Below, piece by piece: positions 1 through 11,007 of a stretch of DNA of 58,525 nucleotides. The DNA is taken from positions 6,433 to 64,957 of the forward strand of contig NZJW01000019.1 of assembly GCA_002692055.1 (NCBI GenBank). Reading direction: 5' to 3'. The notes beneath the pieces are model-generated. The model searched no databases, was not told the origin of the DNA, and worked only from the letters and a program-made list of their open reading frames with translations. This DNA comes from Candidatus Pelagibacter sp. Lineage in GTDB: Bacteria; Pseudomonadota; Alphaproteobacteria; Pelagibacterales; Pelagibacteraceae. Every line of letters starts with the position of its first letter. Within the stretch, counting starts at the first letter, position 1. The position numbers and the translations under genes were made by a program.

Positions 1-56
1 AAGCCGTAATTACCAAGGAATTGATAGAAATTATTTCTGGTGCGGAGTCACTATAA
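1..56 (+). CDS. atpG: ATP synthase F1 subunit gamma, C-terminal end (partial)
   Basis: Only the last 17 codons and a TAA stop lie in the window. They read AVITKELIEIISGAESL, the typical C-terminal helix of the F1 gamma subunit, which rotates inside the alpha3beta3 ring. The atpD start follows 9 nt later with an AGGAG ribosome site between, as in the standard atpHAGDC operon. The rest of the gene lies upstream of the window. Confidence 0.9.
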   Translation, partial: AVITKELIEIISGAESL

Positions 57-1487
<1,431 letters not shown>

Positions 1488-1489
1488 AA

Positions 1490-1873
1490 ATGCAAGTTGA
1501 TATTGTAACACCAGAGAAGATCTTGTTTTCAGAGAGCGGTGTGCAAATCGTAACCATTCCAGGCATAGAAGGTCAAATGGGTTTATTGGATAATCATATT
1601 CCTATAGTAACTTTTTTGAAACCAGGGGTTATAAATATTGAAAATGAAAACAAAAACTATTATTTTACAACGGGTGGTGTTGCAGACTTTAAAAATAATT
1701 CACTATCTATTCTATGCCAAGAAATCTTTAATATAAAAGAACTGACAGATCAAAATATTAATCGACTCAAGAATAGTGCAAATAAAAAAATTGAAGATAT
1801 AAATAGTTCAGATCACGAAATATTCATTTCTCATTCTATAATTGAAGAACTCAATTTATTGAAGTTTAGATAG
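1490..1873 (+). CDS. atpC: ATP synthase F1 subunit epsilon
   Basis: This epsilon subunit belongs to the central stalk of ATP synthase and couples or inhibits rotation. The N-terminal beta sandwich is recognisable (MQVDIVTPEKILFSE and the GIEGQMGLLDNHIPIVTFLKPG block). At 127 aa the C-terminal helical hairpin is present but short. It starts 2 nt after the atpD stop and is the last gene of the ATP synthase operon here. Its 3' end overlaps the convergent rppH by 8 nt, so no room remains for a separate terminator. Confidence 0.96.
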   Translation: MQVDIVTPEKILFSESGVQIVTIPGIEGQMGLLDNHIPIVTFLKPGVINIENENKNYYFTTGGVADFKNNSLSILCQEIFNIKELTDQNINRLKNSANKKIEDINSSDHEIFISHSIIEELNLLKFR

Positions 1874-2333
1874 AATTTCGAAATTCATTAATTACAGATA
1901 AATATAATTTTTTTTTAAATGGCACAATTATGTTTGGAAGCTCATCAATATCAACCCATTTCCACTCAATAAATTCAGGGTTCCCCTGATTAAGATTAAC
2001 TTCGCTTTGTGGTCCAAGAAACTTTATAAGAAACCAAATCTGTCTTTGGCCCTTATATCTACCTTTCCATATTTTTCCTACTAATTGATCAGGAAGATCG
2101 TAAACAAACTCTTTTTTGGATTGACAAATTATTCTTATAGATCGGATACCAGTTTCTTCATAAAGTTCGCGTTTTGCAGCTGATACGTGATCTTCGTCAT
2201 TATCAATACCACCCTGCGGCATTTGCCATGCTTTTTGGTTATCAATTCTTTTACCGACAAAAATTTTTTTTTGATCATTAAATACCATCATCCCTACACC
2301 ATTACGATAGGGCAGATCTTTAAAATTAATCAT
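1866..2333 (-). CDS. rppH: RNA pyrophosphohydrolase / Nudix dinucleoside polyphosphate hydrolase
   Basis: A Nudix hydrolase of the RppH/NudH family, known for removing pyrophosphate from mRNA 5' ends (starting 5'-end-dependent decay) or cleaving dinucleoside polyphosphates. The Nudix box GGIDNDEDHVSAAKRELYEE-TGI matches the Gx5Ex7REUxEExGU signature exactly. The YRNGVGMMVFN start and WQMPQGGI are typical of this subfamily. The length of 155 aa is normal. It is the last gene of the rplU operon, overlaps ctpA by 4 nt, and converges on atpC. Confidence 0.94.
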   Translation of the reverse strand: MINFKDLPYRNGVGMMVFNDQKKIFVGKRIDNQKAWQMPQGGIDNDEDHVSAAKRELYEETGIRSIRIICQSKKEFVYDLPDQLVGKIWKGRYKGQRQIWFLIKFLGPQSEVNLNQGNPEFIEWKWVDIDELPNIIVPFKKKLYLSVINEFRNSI

Positions 2334-3469
2334 GACTTTTTTAATAATTTTATAGCGTAATTTAACTGATTATCAGTTTTCGTATTGATTTTAAAATTAT
2401 CTTTATTTCTTTTTACAGTTATATCAGGTTCAACACCTTTTTCATGAATAGAAATTCCCGATGGTAAATAATATTTTGCAGTTGTTAAACGTAAGCCACC
2501 TTTATTTTTAAGAGGAATAATAGATTGAACAGATCCTTTTCCAAAAGTTTTTTCACCTAATAGAATGGCTCTTTTGTGATCTTTAAGCGCACCGGATACT
2601 ATTTCTGATGCGGAGGCCGAACCTTGATTAATTAAAATTATTAGTGGCTTGTTGTTTATGCTATCACCTTTTTTTGCGTTAAAAATTTTTATATCATTTT
2701 TATCCCTTCCTTTTGTTGATACTATTTCACCACCATCTAAAAATGTTTCTGTGATTTTAATTGCTTGGGAAAGTAAGCCACCAGGGTTATTCCTTAAATC
2801 AAGAATATATCCAGTAATATTTTTATTTGATATTGTGTTTATTTTCTTAATTAATTGACTGTGACTTTGCTGATTGAATGCTCGCAATCTGATATATCCG
2901 ATATTATTTTTTACTTCTGCTGAGACCTCTCTAATTTTAATAATAGCCCTTTTTATTTTAAACCTTATTTCCTCATCTACTTCAGGGCGTCTTATAGTAA
3001 TATCTATGCTTGTACCAACTTTGCCACGCATTAATTTCACAGCATCAAGCAAACTCATTCCTTTTACCTGTTTATTATTAATTTTCACAATATAATCACC
3101 TGCTTGTACACCTGCCCTATCTGCCGGTGTTCCTTCTATAGGAGTTATAATTTTAACTAATCCAGCTTCCATTGTAATCTCAATTCCAAGGCCTCCAAAT
3201 TCACCTTTTGTATCTCTATTCATATTTTTAAAAGCTTCTGGACTCATATAAGAAGAATATGGGTCAAGTGATTGCAACATTCCATTTATTGCCGAATCTA
3301 TAACTTTGTCTTGTTCTATTTCATCAACATATTCCTTTGAAAGTGTATTTAATACATCGCTAAATAAATCTAATTTTTGATATAATTTGTCACTAGGGTT
3401 TGATTGTACAGATGTAGCCAGATTGATGGTAAAAAATATTATTAGTAAAATTCTTAAAATATAATTCAT
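2330..3469 (-). CDS. ctpA: Carboxy-terminal processing protease, S41 family
   Basis: A periplasmic or secreted tail-specific serine protease. An N-terminal signal peptide is visible (MNYILRILLIIFFTINLATS). A PDZ domain covers roughly residues 90-170 (FGGLGIEITMEAGLVKIITP, GVQAGDYIVKINN). The S41 catalytic domain follows, with the serine in INQGSASASEIVSGAL and the lysine in LGEKTFGKGSVQ forming a Ser-Lys dyad. At 379 aa it is compact. It lies between rlmH and rppH, overlapping both by 1-4 nt. Many alphaproteobacteria have an M23 peptidase gene between rlmH and ctpA; none is present here. Confidence 0.95.
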   Translation of the reverse strand: MNYILRILLIIFFTINLATSVQSNPSDKLYQKLDLFSDVLNTLSKEYVDEIEQDKVIDSAINGMLQSLDPYSSYMSPEAFKNMNRDTKGEFGGLGIEITMEAGLVKIITPIEGTPADRAGVQAGDYIVKINNKQVKGMSLLDAVKLMRGKVGTSIDITIRRPEVDEEIRFKIKRAIIKIREVSAEVKNNIGYIRLRAFNQQSHSQLIKKINTISNKNITGYILDLRNNPGGLLSQAIKITETFLDGGEIVSTKGRDKNDIKIFNAKKGDSINNKPLIILINQGSASASEIVSGALKDHKRAILLGEKTFGKGSVQSIIPLKNKGGLRLTTAKYYLPSGISIHEKGVEPDITVKRNKDNFKINTKTDNQLNYAIKLLKKS

Positions 3470-3903
3470 TAGTATTTATGATACGGGTGATTAGATAATA
3501 TAGTAGCACATCTGTAAATTTGTTCACACAAAATAACTCTAGCCAAAGAGTGTGAAAATGTCATTTTGCTTAAAGATATTTTATCAAATTTAGTAATATT
3601 TTTAGCAAAACCCTCAGGTTTACCTAAAAAAAAATTAACTAATTCAATTCTATCATTATTTAGAAATTTAATTTTTTTTGTCAGATCTAATGTACTTAAA
3701 TTTGATCCTTTTTCATCTAATATAAAGTTTTTAATATTTGTATTACCTTTGATTTTATAATTTGTAAAATTAGAAATTTTTTTTATCTCGATTTTTAAAA
3801 TACCACTTTTTTTTAGTGTGGAAATTCTTTTTAGATATACGTTGCATATCTCATTTTCTATACTTTTATTTAACCTACCCTCACATAGAATATTTATTTT
3901 CAT
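3469..3903 (-). CDS. rlmH: 23S rRNA pseudouridine-1915 N3-methyltransferase RlmH
   Basis: A SPOUT methyltransferase that modifies pseudouridine 1915 in helix 69 of 23S rRNA. The motifs seen are VNFFLGKPEGF (usual LxFxIGGxxG region) and the C-terminal MTFSHSLARVILCEQIYRC...NHPYHKY signature. The ORF track begins 13 codons earlier; I chose the ATG at 3903 because MKINILCEGR is the family N-terminus and this ATG overlaps the rsfS stop as TAATG. It gives 144 aa, near the usual 155. It is translationally coupled to rsfS upstream. Confidence 0.94.
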   Translation of the reverse strand: MKINILCEGRLNKSIENEICNVYLKRISTLKKSGILKIEIKKISNFTNYKIKGNTNIKNFILDEKGSNLSTLDLTKKIKFLNNDRIELVNFFLGKPEGFAKNITKFDKISLSKMTFSHSLARVILCEQIYRCATILSNHPYHKY

Positions 3904-4247
3904 TAAATTGTAATTTGTTGTTTTGGTAAAATATCTTCCCACATTTTTTCAAGATTATATAATGACCTTTTTTCTGGATGAAAAACATGTATCACTACTT
4001 CTATAGCATCAATTAATTTCCAATCATCACTATCCTGTCCTTCGATACGACAATTATCATATCCAAAAGCCTTTAATTTTTGTGCAGTATTTTCTGAAAT
4101 AGACTGAATGTGTCTTGATGATGTTCCACTTACAATGATCATATAGTCTGCAATAGAACTTTTATCTTTAAGATTTATTATTACGATATTTTGAGCTTTA
4201 TTATCGTCTAAAATTTTTTGAACTTTATTTATAATTGTATTTTTCAA
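3903..4247 (-). CDS. rsfS: Ribosome silencing factor RsfS (Iojap family)
   Basis: RsfS binds ribosomal protein L14 on the 50S subunit and blocks subunit joining when nutrients are short. The family core is clear: KAQNIVIINLKDKSSIADYMIIVSGTSSRH, then ENTAQKLKAFG and the DDWKLIDAIEVVIHVFHPEKR segment. The length of 114 aa is typical. It sits between nadD (9 nt upstream) and rlmH (1 nt overlap), the standard nadD-rsfS-rlmH order. Confidence 0.96.
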   Translation of the reverse strand: MKNTIINKVQKILDDNKAQNIVIINLKDKSSIADYMIIVSGTSSRHIQSISENTAQKLKAFGYDNCRIEGQDSDDWKLIDAIEVVIHVFHPEKRSLYNLEKMWEDILPKQQITI

Positions 4248-4256
4248 ATTTTTAAT

Positions 4257-4832
4257 TTATTTATTTTTATATATTCTATTTTTAATACTTGATGAAGATA
4301 TTTTTTTACCTTTATCGTTTATAAAAATCCATGTTTTTCCAGGCAAAATTCTGAGGTCATTTAATTTTTTCTTTAGAAATTTATTGTAATTCTTAAAAAA
4401 AACTGAATTTACTAATTCTTTATAATAACCAGGCCTATTAATCACTACAAGAGTACTATATTCTATAATTTTAGCAAACTTCTTCCATTTATGAAAATAT
4501 TTTAAATTATCTAAACCAATAAGAAAATAAATTTCTGAATTTTTATAATTATTTTTAACTGATTCAACAAGTTTATAAGAATACTTTTTATCGTAATCAT
4601 TAATTTGAATTTTTTTATAATTTTTACAAATTTTTTTTGATAAGGTCACTCTTTCTTTGTAAGAATGAAAATAGTTTTTTTTAAATAACGGATTTCTTAT
4701 TGATACATTCCATATAAGTTTATCTAATTTAAGTTTATTAATAAATAATTTTGCTATATAAGTATGCCCTTTATGTGGAGGGTCAAATGAGCCACTAAAT
4801 ACTCCAACTTTAAATTTATTATTCTTCTTCAA
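4257..4832 (-). CDS. nadD: Nicotinate-nucleotide adenylyltransferase
   Basis: This enzyme joins nicotinate mononucleotide and ATP to form deamido-NAD in NAD synthesis. The nucleotidyltransferase motif GSFDPPHKGH is at residues 14-23, and the second motif is ISSSSIKNRI near the C-terminus. The length of 191 aa is normal. The protein is very Lys/Asn-rich, in keeping with the base composition. It overlaps proA by 4 nt and leads into rsfS. Confidence 0.95.
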   Translation of the reverse strand: MKKNNKFKVGVFSGSFDPPHKGHTYIAKLFINKLKLDKLIWNVSIRNPLFKKNYFHSYKERVTLSKKICKNYKKIQINDYDKKYSYKLVESVKNNYKNSEIYFLIGLDNLKYFHKWKKFAKIIEYSTLVVINRPGYYKELVNSVFFKNYNKFLKKKLNDLRILPGKTWIFINDKGKKISSSSIKNRIYKNK

Positions 4833-6088
4833 CTACGAATTTGACCTTTTCCGTTAACAATATATTTATATGTAACAAGTTGTTCTAGACCAACTGGCCC
4901 TCTAGGGTGCATCTTATTTGTTGATATACCAACTTCTGATCCAAGACCGAATTCATACCCATCTGCAAATTGGGTTGAAGCATTAGTCATCACTATTGAA
5001 CTGTCAATATTTCTTTCAAATGTTTTAATATTTTTTTTGTTTTTTGAAATTATACATTCAGTATGATTAGTTCCATATTTTTTGATATGCTTTATTGCTT
5101 CATTAATATTATCAACTATTTTTACCGATATTTTAGACTCCAAATATTCCTTAGACCAGTCACTTTCTTTTGCTAATATAGATTTTTTAAATATTTTTTT
5201 TATTTTTTTATCTCCAATTATTATACATCCACTACCATTTAATTTTTTTAAAATTTTATAAATATCATTCACTTTAACAGATTTATGAATCAATAAAGTT
5301 TCAGCAGCACCACATATACTTGTTCTTCGTAACTTAGAATTAAAAATTATTTTTTCAGCTGTCTTGTAGTCATACTGGTAATCTAGATATACATGACATA
5401 ATCCTTCCAAGTGACCAATTGTTGGAACATTTGAGAGTTCAAGTACTTTTTTAACTAGCCCCTTACCTCCTCGAGGTATAATAATATCAAGGTAGTTAGA
5501 CATTTTAGATAACATTAAATCAACAATTTTTCTGTCGGTATTATTTACCAATTGTATACAATCTTGATTGACGTTATTTATTTTTAAACTTGATCTAAAT
5601 AAATTAGATATGACAATATTTGACTGCAGTGCCTCTTTGCCTCCGCGAAGTATCGCAGAATTTCCAGACTTAAAACTTAATATTGCTACATCAGAGGTAA
5701 CATTTGGTCTTGCTTCATAAATAACACCTAATACACCTATTGGCATAGTAACACGATTGATAATTAAATTATTCGGCCTTCTCCATTTCGCAATAACCTT
5801 GTGAGTTGGGTCTTTAAATGAAATGACTTCATCAATTGAGTCAAGTATAGATTTAATTCTATCTTTATTTAGTAAACTACGATCAATTAAATTATCTTTT
5901 AGCTTATTTTTTTTACTATTATTTATATCGATTTTATTTGAATCAAGTATTTTTTTTGAATTTTTCTTTATTTTTAAATAAAAAGATTTTAAGACTGAAT
6001 TTTTCTTTTTTTCAGATAGAACAGAAAGATCTTGAGCTGCTTTCTTAGCCTTAGTACCTAATTTACGAATATAATTTAGTTTGTTCAT
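4829..6088 (-). CDS. proA: Gamma-glutamyl phosphate reductase
   Basis: The second enzyme of proline synthesis, reducing gamma-glutamyl phosphate with NADPH to glutamate semialdehyde. The catalytic cysteine is in RRTSICGAAETLLIH, and the MPIGVLGVIYEARPNVT and IIPRGGKGL blocks are characteristic. At 419 aa it is full length. Its start overlaps the proB stop by 4 nt, so the two proline enzymes are translationally coupled. Confidence 0.97.
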   Translation of the reverse strand: MNKLNYIRKLGTKAKKAAQDLSVLSEKKKNSVLKSFYLKIKKNSKKILDSNKIDINNSKKNKLKDNLIDRSLLNKDRIKSILDSIDEVISFKDPTHKVIAKWRRPNNLIINRVTMPIGVLGVIYEARPNVTSDVAILSFKSGNSAILRGGKEALQSNIVISNLFRSSLKINNVNQDCIQLVNNTDRKIVDLMLSKMSNYLDIIIPRGGKGLVKKVLELSNVPTIGHLEGLCHVYLDYQYDYKTAEKIIFNSKLRRTSICGAAETLLIHKSVKVNDIYKILKKLNGSGCIIIGDKKIKKIFKKSILAKESDWSKEYLESKISVKIVDNINEAIKHIKKYGTNHTECIISKNKKNIKTFERNIDSSIVMTNASTQFADGYEFGLGSEVGISTNKMHPRGPVGLEQLVTYKYIVNGKGQIRS

Positions 6089-7187
6089 TTATTGAATACC
6101 ATATTATCAATATGTATTACTTCGCCTCTTGATATATATCCTAACTTATCTTTAATATTACTACTCTTTATACCTTTGATCTTGAAAATTTCATCACTTG
6201 AATATGATACAACGCCTGTACCTATTTTATTATTTAATTTATCTAAAATTGATACAGTTTCTCCTCTATTAAATTTTCCTTTAACATCATAAATTCCAAC
6301 CGGTAGTAAGCTTTTACCTTTGATTATCGCCTCATTGGCCCCGTCATCTATAATAATCGATCCTTTATTATTAAGACTGCTTAGTATCCATTTTTTTTTC
6401 GCATTATATTCATTAGTATTTGGAATAAATATCGTACAAAATTTATCTTTTTCTAATTTGCTTATAGGGTTATTTACTGAACCTTTGGTTAAAATCATTC
6501 TACAACCTGCGTCCATACATATTTTTGCTGCATCAATTTTAGTAATCATTCCACCAGAACCATAATCTGTAACACTTTTAGTAGCACTTTTTATGATTTG
6601 GGTAGTTATTTTTTTAACTTTTTTAATATGCTCTGCATTTTTAAATTTCTTTGGATCTTTAGTATAAAGCCCATCTATATCTGATAACATTATTAAAGTG
6701 TCAGCAGATAATATTTGAGCAACGCGTGCAGCCAAACGATCGTTATCACCATAACGTATCTCATTAGTAGCAGTAGTATCGTTCTCATTTACGATAGGTA
6801 TTCCTTTAAGTTTGAAAATATTTTCTATAGTGTCTTTAGCATTCAATGCCCTACGTCTATTTTCAGTATCTTCTAAGGTTAGCAGAATTTGACCAATTTT
6901 TATCCTTTTCCTCGCGAGAGCTTTTTTAAAAAGATTAATTAGTTCAATTTGCCCAATTGATGATACTGCTTGATATTCCTTTAATTTTAAATTTTTCCTA
7001 CTAATTTTAAGATATTTGCAACCTAAAGCAATTGCACCACTTGTCACTATTGTAATATCAATTTTTCTTTTTGATAGATTGAAAATATCCTTTGAAAGAT
7101 TACTGACCCAGTTATTATTAATTTTATTGTTTTTTATTAATAGTGATGATCCAATTTTAATAACTATTCTTTTAGATTTTAAAAACA

Positions 7188-7188
<1 letters not shown>
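6085..7188 (-). CDS. proB: Glutamate 5-kinase with PUA domain
   Basis: This kinase phosphorylates glutamate to gamma-glutamyl phosphate, the first step of proline synthesis and usually feedback-inhibited by proline. The N-terminal amino-acid-kinase fold shows VIKIGSSLL, VTSGAIALG, NENDTTATNEIRYGDNDRLAA and LSDIDGLYTKDP. A C-terminal PUA domain (about residues 270-367, GSIIIDDGANEAIIKGKSLL) is retained. Its ATG overlaps the obgE stop (TAATG), and it overlaps proA downstream by 4 nt. Confidence 0.97.
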
Positions 7189-8165
<977 letters not shown>

Positions 8166-8203
8166 TTATATTAAATTAAATTAAGAATTAGGTCTTAATA
8201 TGA

Positions 8204-8458
8204 TTAATGAGGAACTACGGATATGAAGGTTTTGCCAAATTTTTTTTTTTGAAACTTTACCTTACCTTCTATTTTAGAGAATATTGTATGATCTCTCCCC
8301 ATACCAACGTTTTGACCAGGGTGCATCTTGGTACCTCTTTGTCGATAAATAATATTTCCAGGTATTACTTTCTGACCACCATATTTTTTCACACCTAATC
8401 TGCGACCTTCACTATCTCTTCCATTCTTTGATGATCCACCCGCTTTTTTTGTTGCCAT
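8204..8458 (-). CDS. rpmA: 50S ribosomal protein L27
   Basis: Ribosomal protein L27 reaches the peptidyl-transferase centre with its N-terminal tail. The start [20 protein letters not shown] and the block [18 protein letters not shown] are diagnostic. There is no cleavable extension like the one in Firmicutes. At 84 aa it is normal length. It is 14 nt downstream of rplU and cotranscribed with it. Confidence 0.98.
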   Translation of the reverse strand: MATKKAGGSSKNGRDSEGRRLGVKKYGGQKVIPGNIIYRQRGTKMHPGQNVGMGRDHTIFSKIEGKVKFQKKKFGKTFISVVPH

Positions 8459-8472
8459 AAATAATTATACCA

Positions 8473-8862
8473 CTATGTACTTTTTTTTGTAGCAGTTTTA
8501 AGCTTTTTGTTTGCTACTTTATCAATTTCTGACAAAAGCTTACCACCTTTGCCGAAAATTTTTGTAATTTGAACAACGCTCATTTTTTGTCTATGCCCAT
8601 TTTTCCTTCGAGAATTATGTCTTCTTCTTTTTTTAAAAATTAAAACAGTTTTATTTTTGGTTTGTTTTATAATTTTAGCCTCAACCTTTGCGCCATTAAT
8701 TAAAGGTGATCCTAACTCCATATTTTTATCATTATTTATCAAAAGAACCTGATCAAACTCTATAGATTTGCCTTCCTCACTAGGTAATTTTTCTATTCTT
8801 AATTTATCGTTGGCACTAACTTTATATTGTTTACCGCCTGTGTTGATTACTGCAAATGTCAT
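8473..8862 (-). CDS. rplU: 50S ribosomal protein L21
   Basis: Ribosomal protein L21, a 50S protein that contacts 23S rRNA. The N-terminus FAVINTGGKQYKVSANDKL and the core KIIKQTKNKTVLIFKKRRRHNSRRKNGHRQ are diagnostic. At 129 aa it is about 25 residues longer than the usual 103; the extra part is a Lys-rich C-terminal tail. It is the first gene of the long minus-strand operon, behind a strong promoter at 8877-8904. Confidence 0.97.
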   Translation of the reverse strand: MTFAVINTGGKQYKVSANDKLRIEKLPSEEGKSIEFDQVLLINNDKNMELGSPLINGAKVEAKIIKQTKNKTVLIFKKRRRHNSRRKNGHRQKMSVVQITKIFGKGGKLLSEIDKVANKKLKTATKKST

Positions 8863-8876
8863 AAATTTAATTGGGC

Positions 8877-8904
8877 AATATAGCTAGCGATCTAATTATG
8901 TCAA
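8877..8904 (-). promoter_or_regulatory. Sigma70-type promoter for rplU operon
   Basis: On the minus strand a perfect -35 TTGACA (8899-8904) is followed by a 16-nt spacer and a -10 TATATT (8877-8882), 14 nt before the rplU ATG. It lies in the 61-nt gap after gloB, the only gap before a ten-gene run. The expected transcript has a very short leader, so L21 autoregulation through a long leader is unlikely here. Confidence 0.75.
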
Positions 8905-8923
8905 GAAAGACAAAGGATTTAAA

Positions 8924-9694
8924 TTAAAAATTATCCTTCAATTCCCTAAGCTTTTTGAATACTTTAATAGGTGGTTGTCCTTCAAGTTCAAGTTTACGAG
9001 CAATTGATTCATTATTGCATCTAAAAAAAATGTTACTTTTCTTTTCGTCTAAAATAGTTGTTGGAATGGTTGGAAGATTATTACCTCTTAATTTCTGCAC
9101 TTCATTTGCTCTTTTTTTTAAATCATAATTATTTTCATCATATTTTAAGCAAAATTTTAAATTACTTTCGGTGTATTCGTGACCACAATAAATTTTAGTT
9201 TCATCAGGTAAAGACCTAATTTTCATGACAGAATTATACATCTCATCTGTATTGCCTTCAAATATTCTTCCACACCCTAAAGAAAAAACAACATCACCAA
9301 CAAATGCCAATTTATTTTTTTTAAAATAATAAAAAATATGTCCATTTGTATGGCCAGGAGAAAAATTTAATTGTATTTCCTCGTTTTCAAAATTAAATAT
9401 TTCGTTATTATTTATCTTTATATCTATCCCTGGAATTCTCACTGCATCTTTACTAAATCCCACAATTTTACAATTTAATTTATTTTTCAGCTCTATATTT
9501 CCACCCACATGATCTTCATGATGATGAGTAATCAGTATATAATTTAGCTCTAAGCTTAATTTATTAATTTCATTCATAACCGGTGTTGCTTCTGCAGGAT
9601 CTATAACAATAGCTTTTTTTGAATTAGGATTAAAAATAATATATGAATAGTTATTAGATAAACATTTTACAATTTTAACTATTAAATGACTCAT
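8924..9694 (-). CDS. gloB: Hydroxyacylglutathione hydrolase (glyoxalase II)
   Basis: A metallo-beta-lactamase-fold thioesterase that hydrolyses S-lactoylglutathione to lactate and glutathione in methylglyoxal detoxification. The metal motif THHHEDHVGG is present, followed by FSPGHTNGHIFYYF, VGDVVFSLGCGRIFEG and YCGHEYTESNLKF. The length of 256 aa is normal. Its start codon is separated by one nucleotide from the start codon of the divergent methyltransferase gene, so its promoter must overlap that gene. Confidence 0.95.
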   Translation of the reverse strand: MSHLIVKIVKCLSNNYSYIIFNPNSKKAIVIDPAEATPVMNEINKLSLELNYILITHHHEDHVGGNIELKNKLNCKIVGFSKDAVRIPGIDIKINNNEIFNFENEEIQLNFSPGHTNGHIFYYFKKNKLAFVGDVVFSLGCGRIFEGNTDEMYNSVMKIRSLPDETKIYCGHEYTESNLKFCLKYDENNYDLKKRANEVQKLRGNNLPTIPTTILDEKKSNIFFRCNNESIARKLELEGQPPIKVFKKLRELKDNF

Positions 9695-9695
9695 A

Positions 9696-10409
9696 ATGTA
9701 TTTCGACTTTTTAAATTATCAAAAATTTTATGATAGCACCATTGGTAATTCACTGTCTAGTCATATTGAGTCTAAATTAAAAAAATCCTGTTGTTTATAT
9801 GAGAAGCAAAATATAGGATGTTTTGGATTTTGTTTTCCATATTTAAACTTTTTAAAAAATTATAATTCTCCAATATCTTATTGCTATCCAAAAAAGATGG
9901 GCATTTCAGAAAAACCTTTTCATAAATTTTATAAGATATTAATTGATGAGGATAACATTCCTTTTCAAGACTCTCATTTTGATCATATTTTTTCAATTCA
10001 CTATCTTGAAAATGTCGATAATACAAAAATCTGTCTCAGAGAATTATGGAGAGTGCTATCTCCAGAGGGTCAACTTTATTTAATTATACCCAATAAAAAA
10101 TCATCTTGGCACCTATCCGATAAAAGTCCATTTTCTTCTGGTATTGGTTTTTCAAAAAATCAGATAAGCTCAATGTTAGATGACAGTTTTTTTGAAATAC
10201 AATTTATAGATCGTTTAGTTTATTTTCCTAATACAAACCTAAGAATTATTAGAAAAAATAAAGATTTAATCGATAAATTTGGATCGATTTTTTTCAAATT
10301 TTTTAACGGCGTATATTTATGCGTTATTAAAAAAAAGATTCATGCAAGTATTACAAGTCGATTGGCAATTAAAAAAAATTTGATTAAAAGTATTATAAAA
10401 AATACTTAG
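9696..10409 (+). CDS. Putative SAM-dependent methyltransferase, degenerate motif I
   Basis: The middle of the protein (FQDSHFDHIFSIHYLENVDN, LRELWRVLSPEGQLYLIIPN) matches the second half of a class I Methyltransf_11 domain. The usual glycine-rich SAM loop is degenerate: the equivalent stretch reads NIGCFGFCFPYL. Alphaproteobacteria often carry such a gene divergent from gloB, so the pairing is conserved, but substrate and activity are unknown to me. It converges on metW with 1 nt between stops. It may be a low-activity or structural homologue. Confidence 0.7.
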   Translation: MYFDFLNYQKFYDSTIGNSLSSHIESKLKKSCCLYEKQNIGCFGFCFPYLNFLKNYNSPISYCYPKKMGISEKPFHKFYKILIDEDNIPFQDSHFDHIFSIHYLENVDNTKICLRELWRVLSPEGQLYLIIPNKKSSWHLSDKSPFSSGIGFSKNQISSMLDDSFFEIQFIDRLVYFPNTNLRIIRKNKDLIDKFGSIFFKFFNGVYLCVIKKKIHASITSRLAIKKNLIKSIIKNT

Positions 10410-10410
10410 A

Positions 10411-11007
10411 TTATTTACTAACAACAAATACACCGAGTTCAGAAATTAAATTTTTAACTTCCATATTATTTGACGTGATATCACTGATTTTATTTGATGA
10501 AATTGATATAGATTTATTGACTTTGATGTTATCTAATGAACAAAGGTTATAAAAATCTTTAATCGAACTCATATGTAAATTTGGTGTATCATACCATGAG
10601 TGTGGTAACGTTTTCGTTATCGGCATTGTTCCTGTTATAAATAGATTTAAGCGTACTTTCCAGTAACCAAAGTTAGGAATCGTTATAATTGCTTTTTTGG
10701 CTATACGTAACAACTCATTAAGTACTTTCCTGGGTTCATAAAATTGCTGAATTGCCTGGTTAAGAATAGCTATATCGAAAGATCTATCGGGATAGTTAAT
10801 CAAATCTTTTTCAGCATCACCCTCAACAACAGCCAAACCCTTCCCTAAACATTCTTGAACATTTTTTTGGTTTATTTCAAGACCTCTTCCATCTATTCTT
10901 TTATTCTTTTTTAAGTAAAGAAGTAAATTTCCATCGCCGCACCCAACATCGAGTACTTTAGAATTTATTTCTATTAATCCAGCTAAGACATCATCTTGAA
11001 TTTTCAT
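10411..11007 (-). CDS. metW: Methionine biosynthesis protein MetW
   Basis: MetW is a methyltransferase-fold partner of MetX and is reported to stimulate homoserine acetylation in some bacteria. Motif I is SKVLDVGCGDGNLLLYL, followed by DGRGLEINQKNV and DIAILNQAIQQFYEPRKVLNELLRIA. The length of 198 aa is typical. Its start overlaps the end of metX by 17 nt, giving tight coupling, and both sit behind the SAM-responsive leader. Confidence 0.93.
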   Translation of the reverse strand: MKIQDDVLAGLIEINSKVLDVGCGDGNLLLYLKKNKRIDGRGLEINQKNVQECLGKGLAVVEGDAEKDLINYPDRSFDIAILNQAIQQFYEPRKVLNELLRIAKKAIITIPNFGYWKVRLNLFITGTMPITKTLPHSWYDTPNLHMSSIKDFYNLCSLDNIKVNKSISISSNKISDITSNNMEVKNLISELGVFVVSK

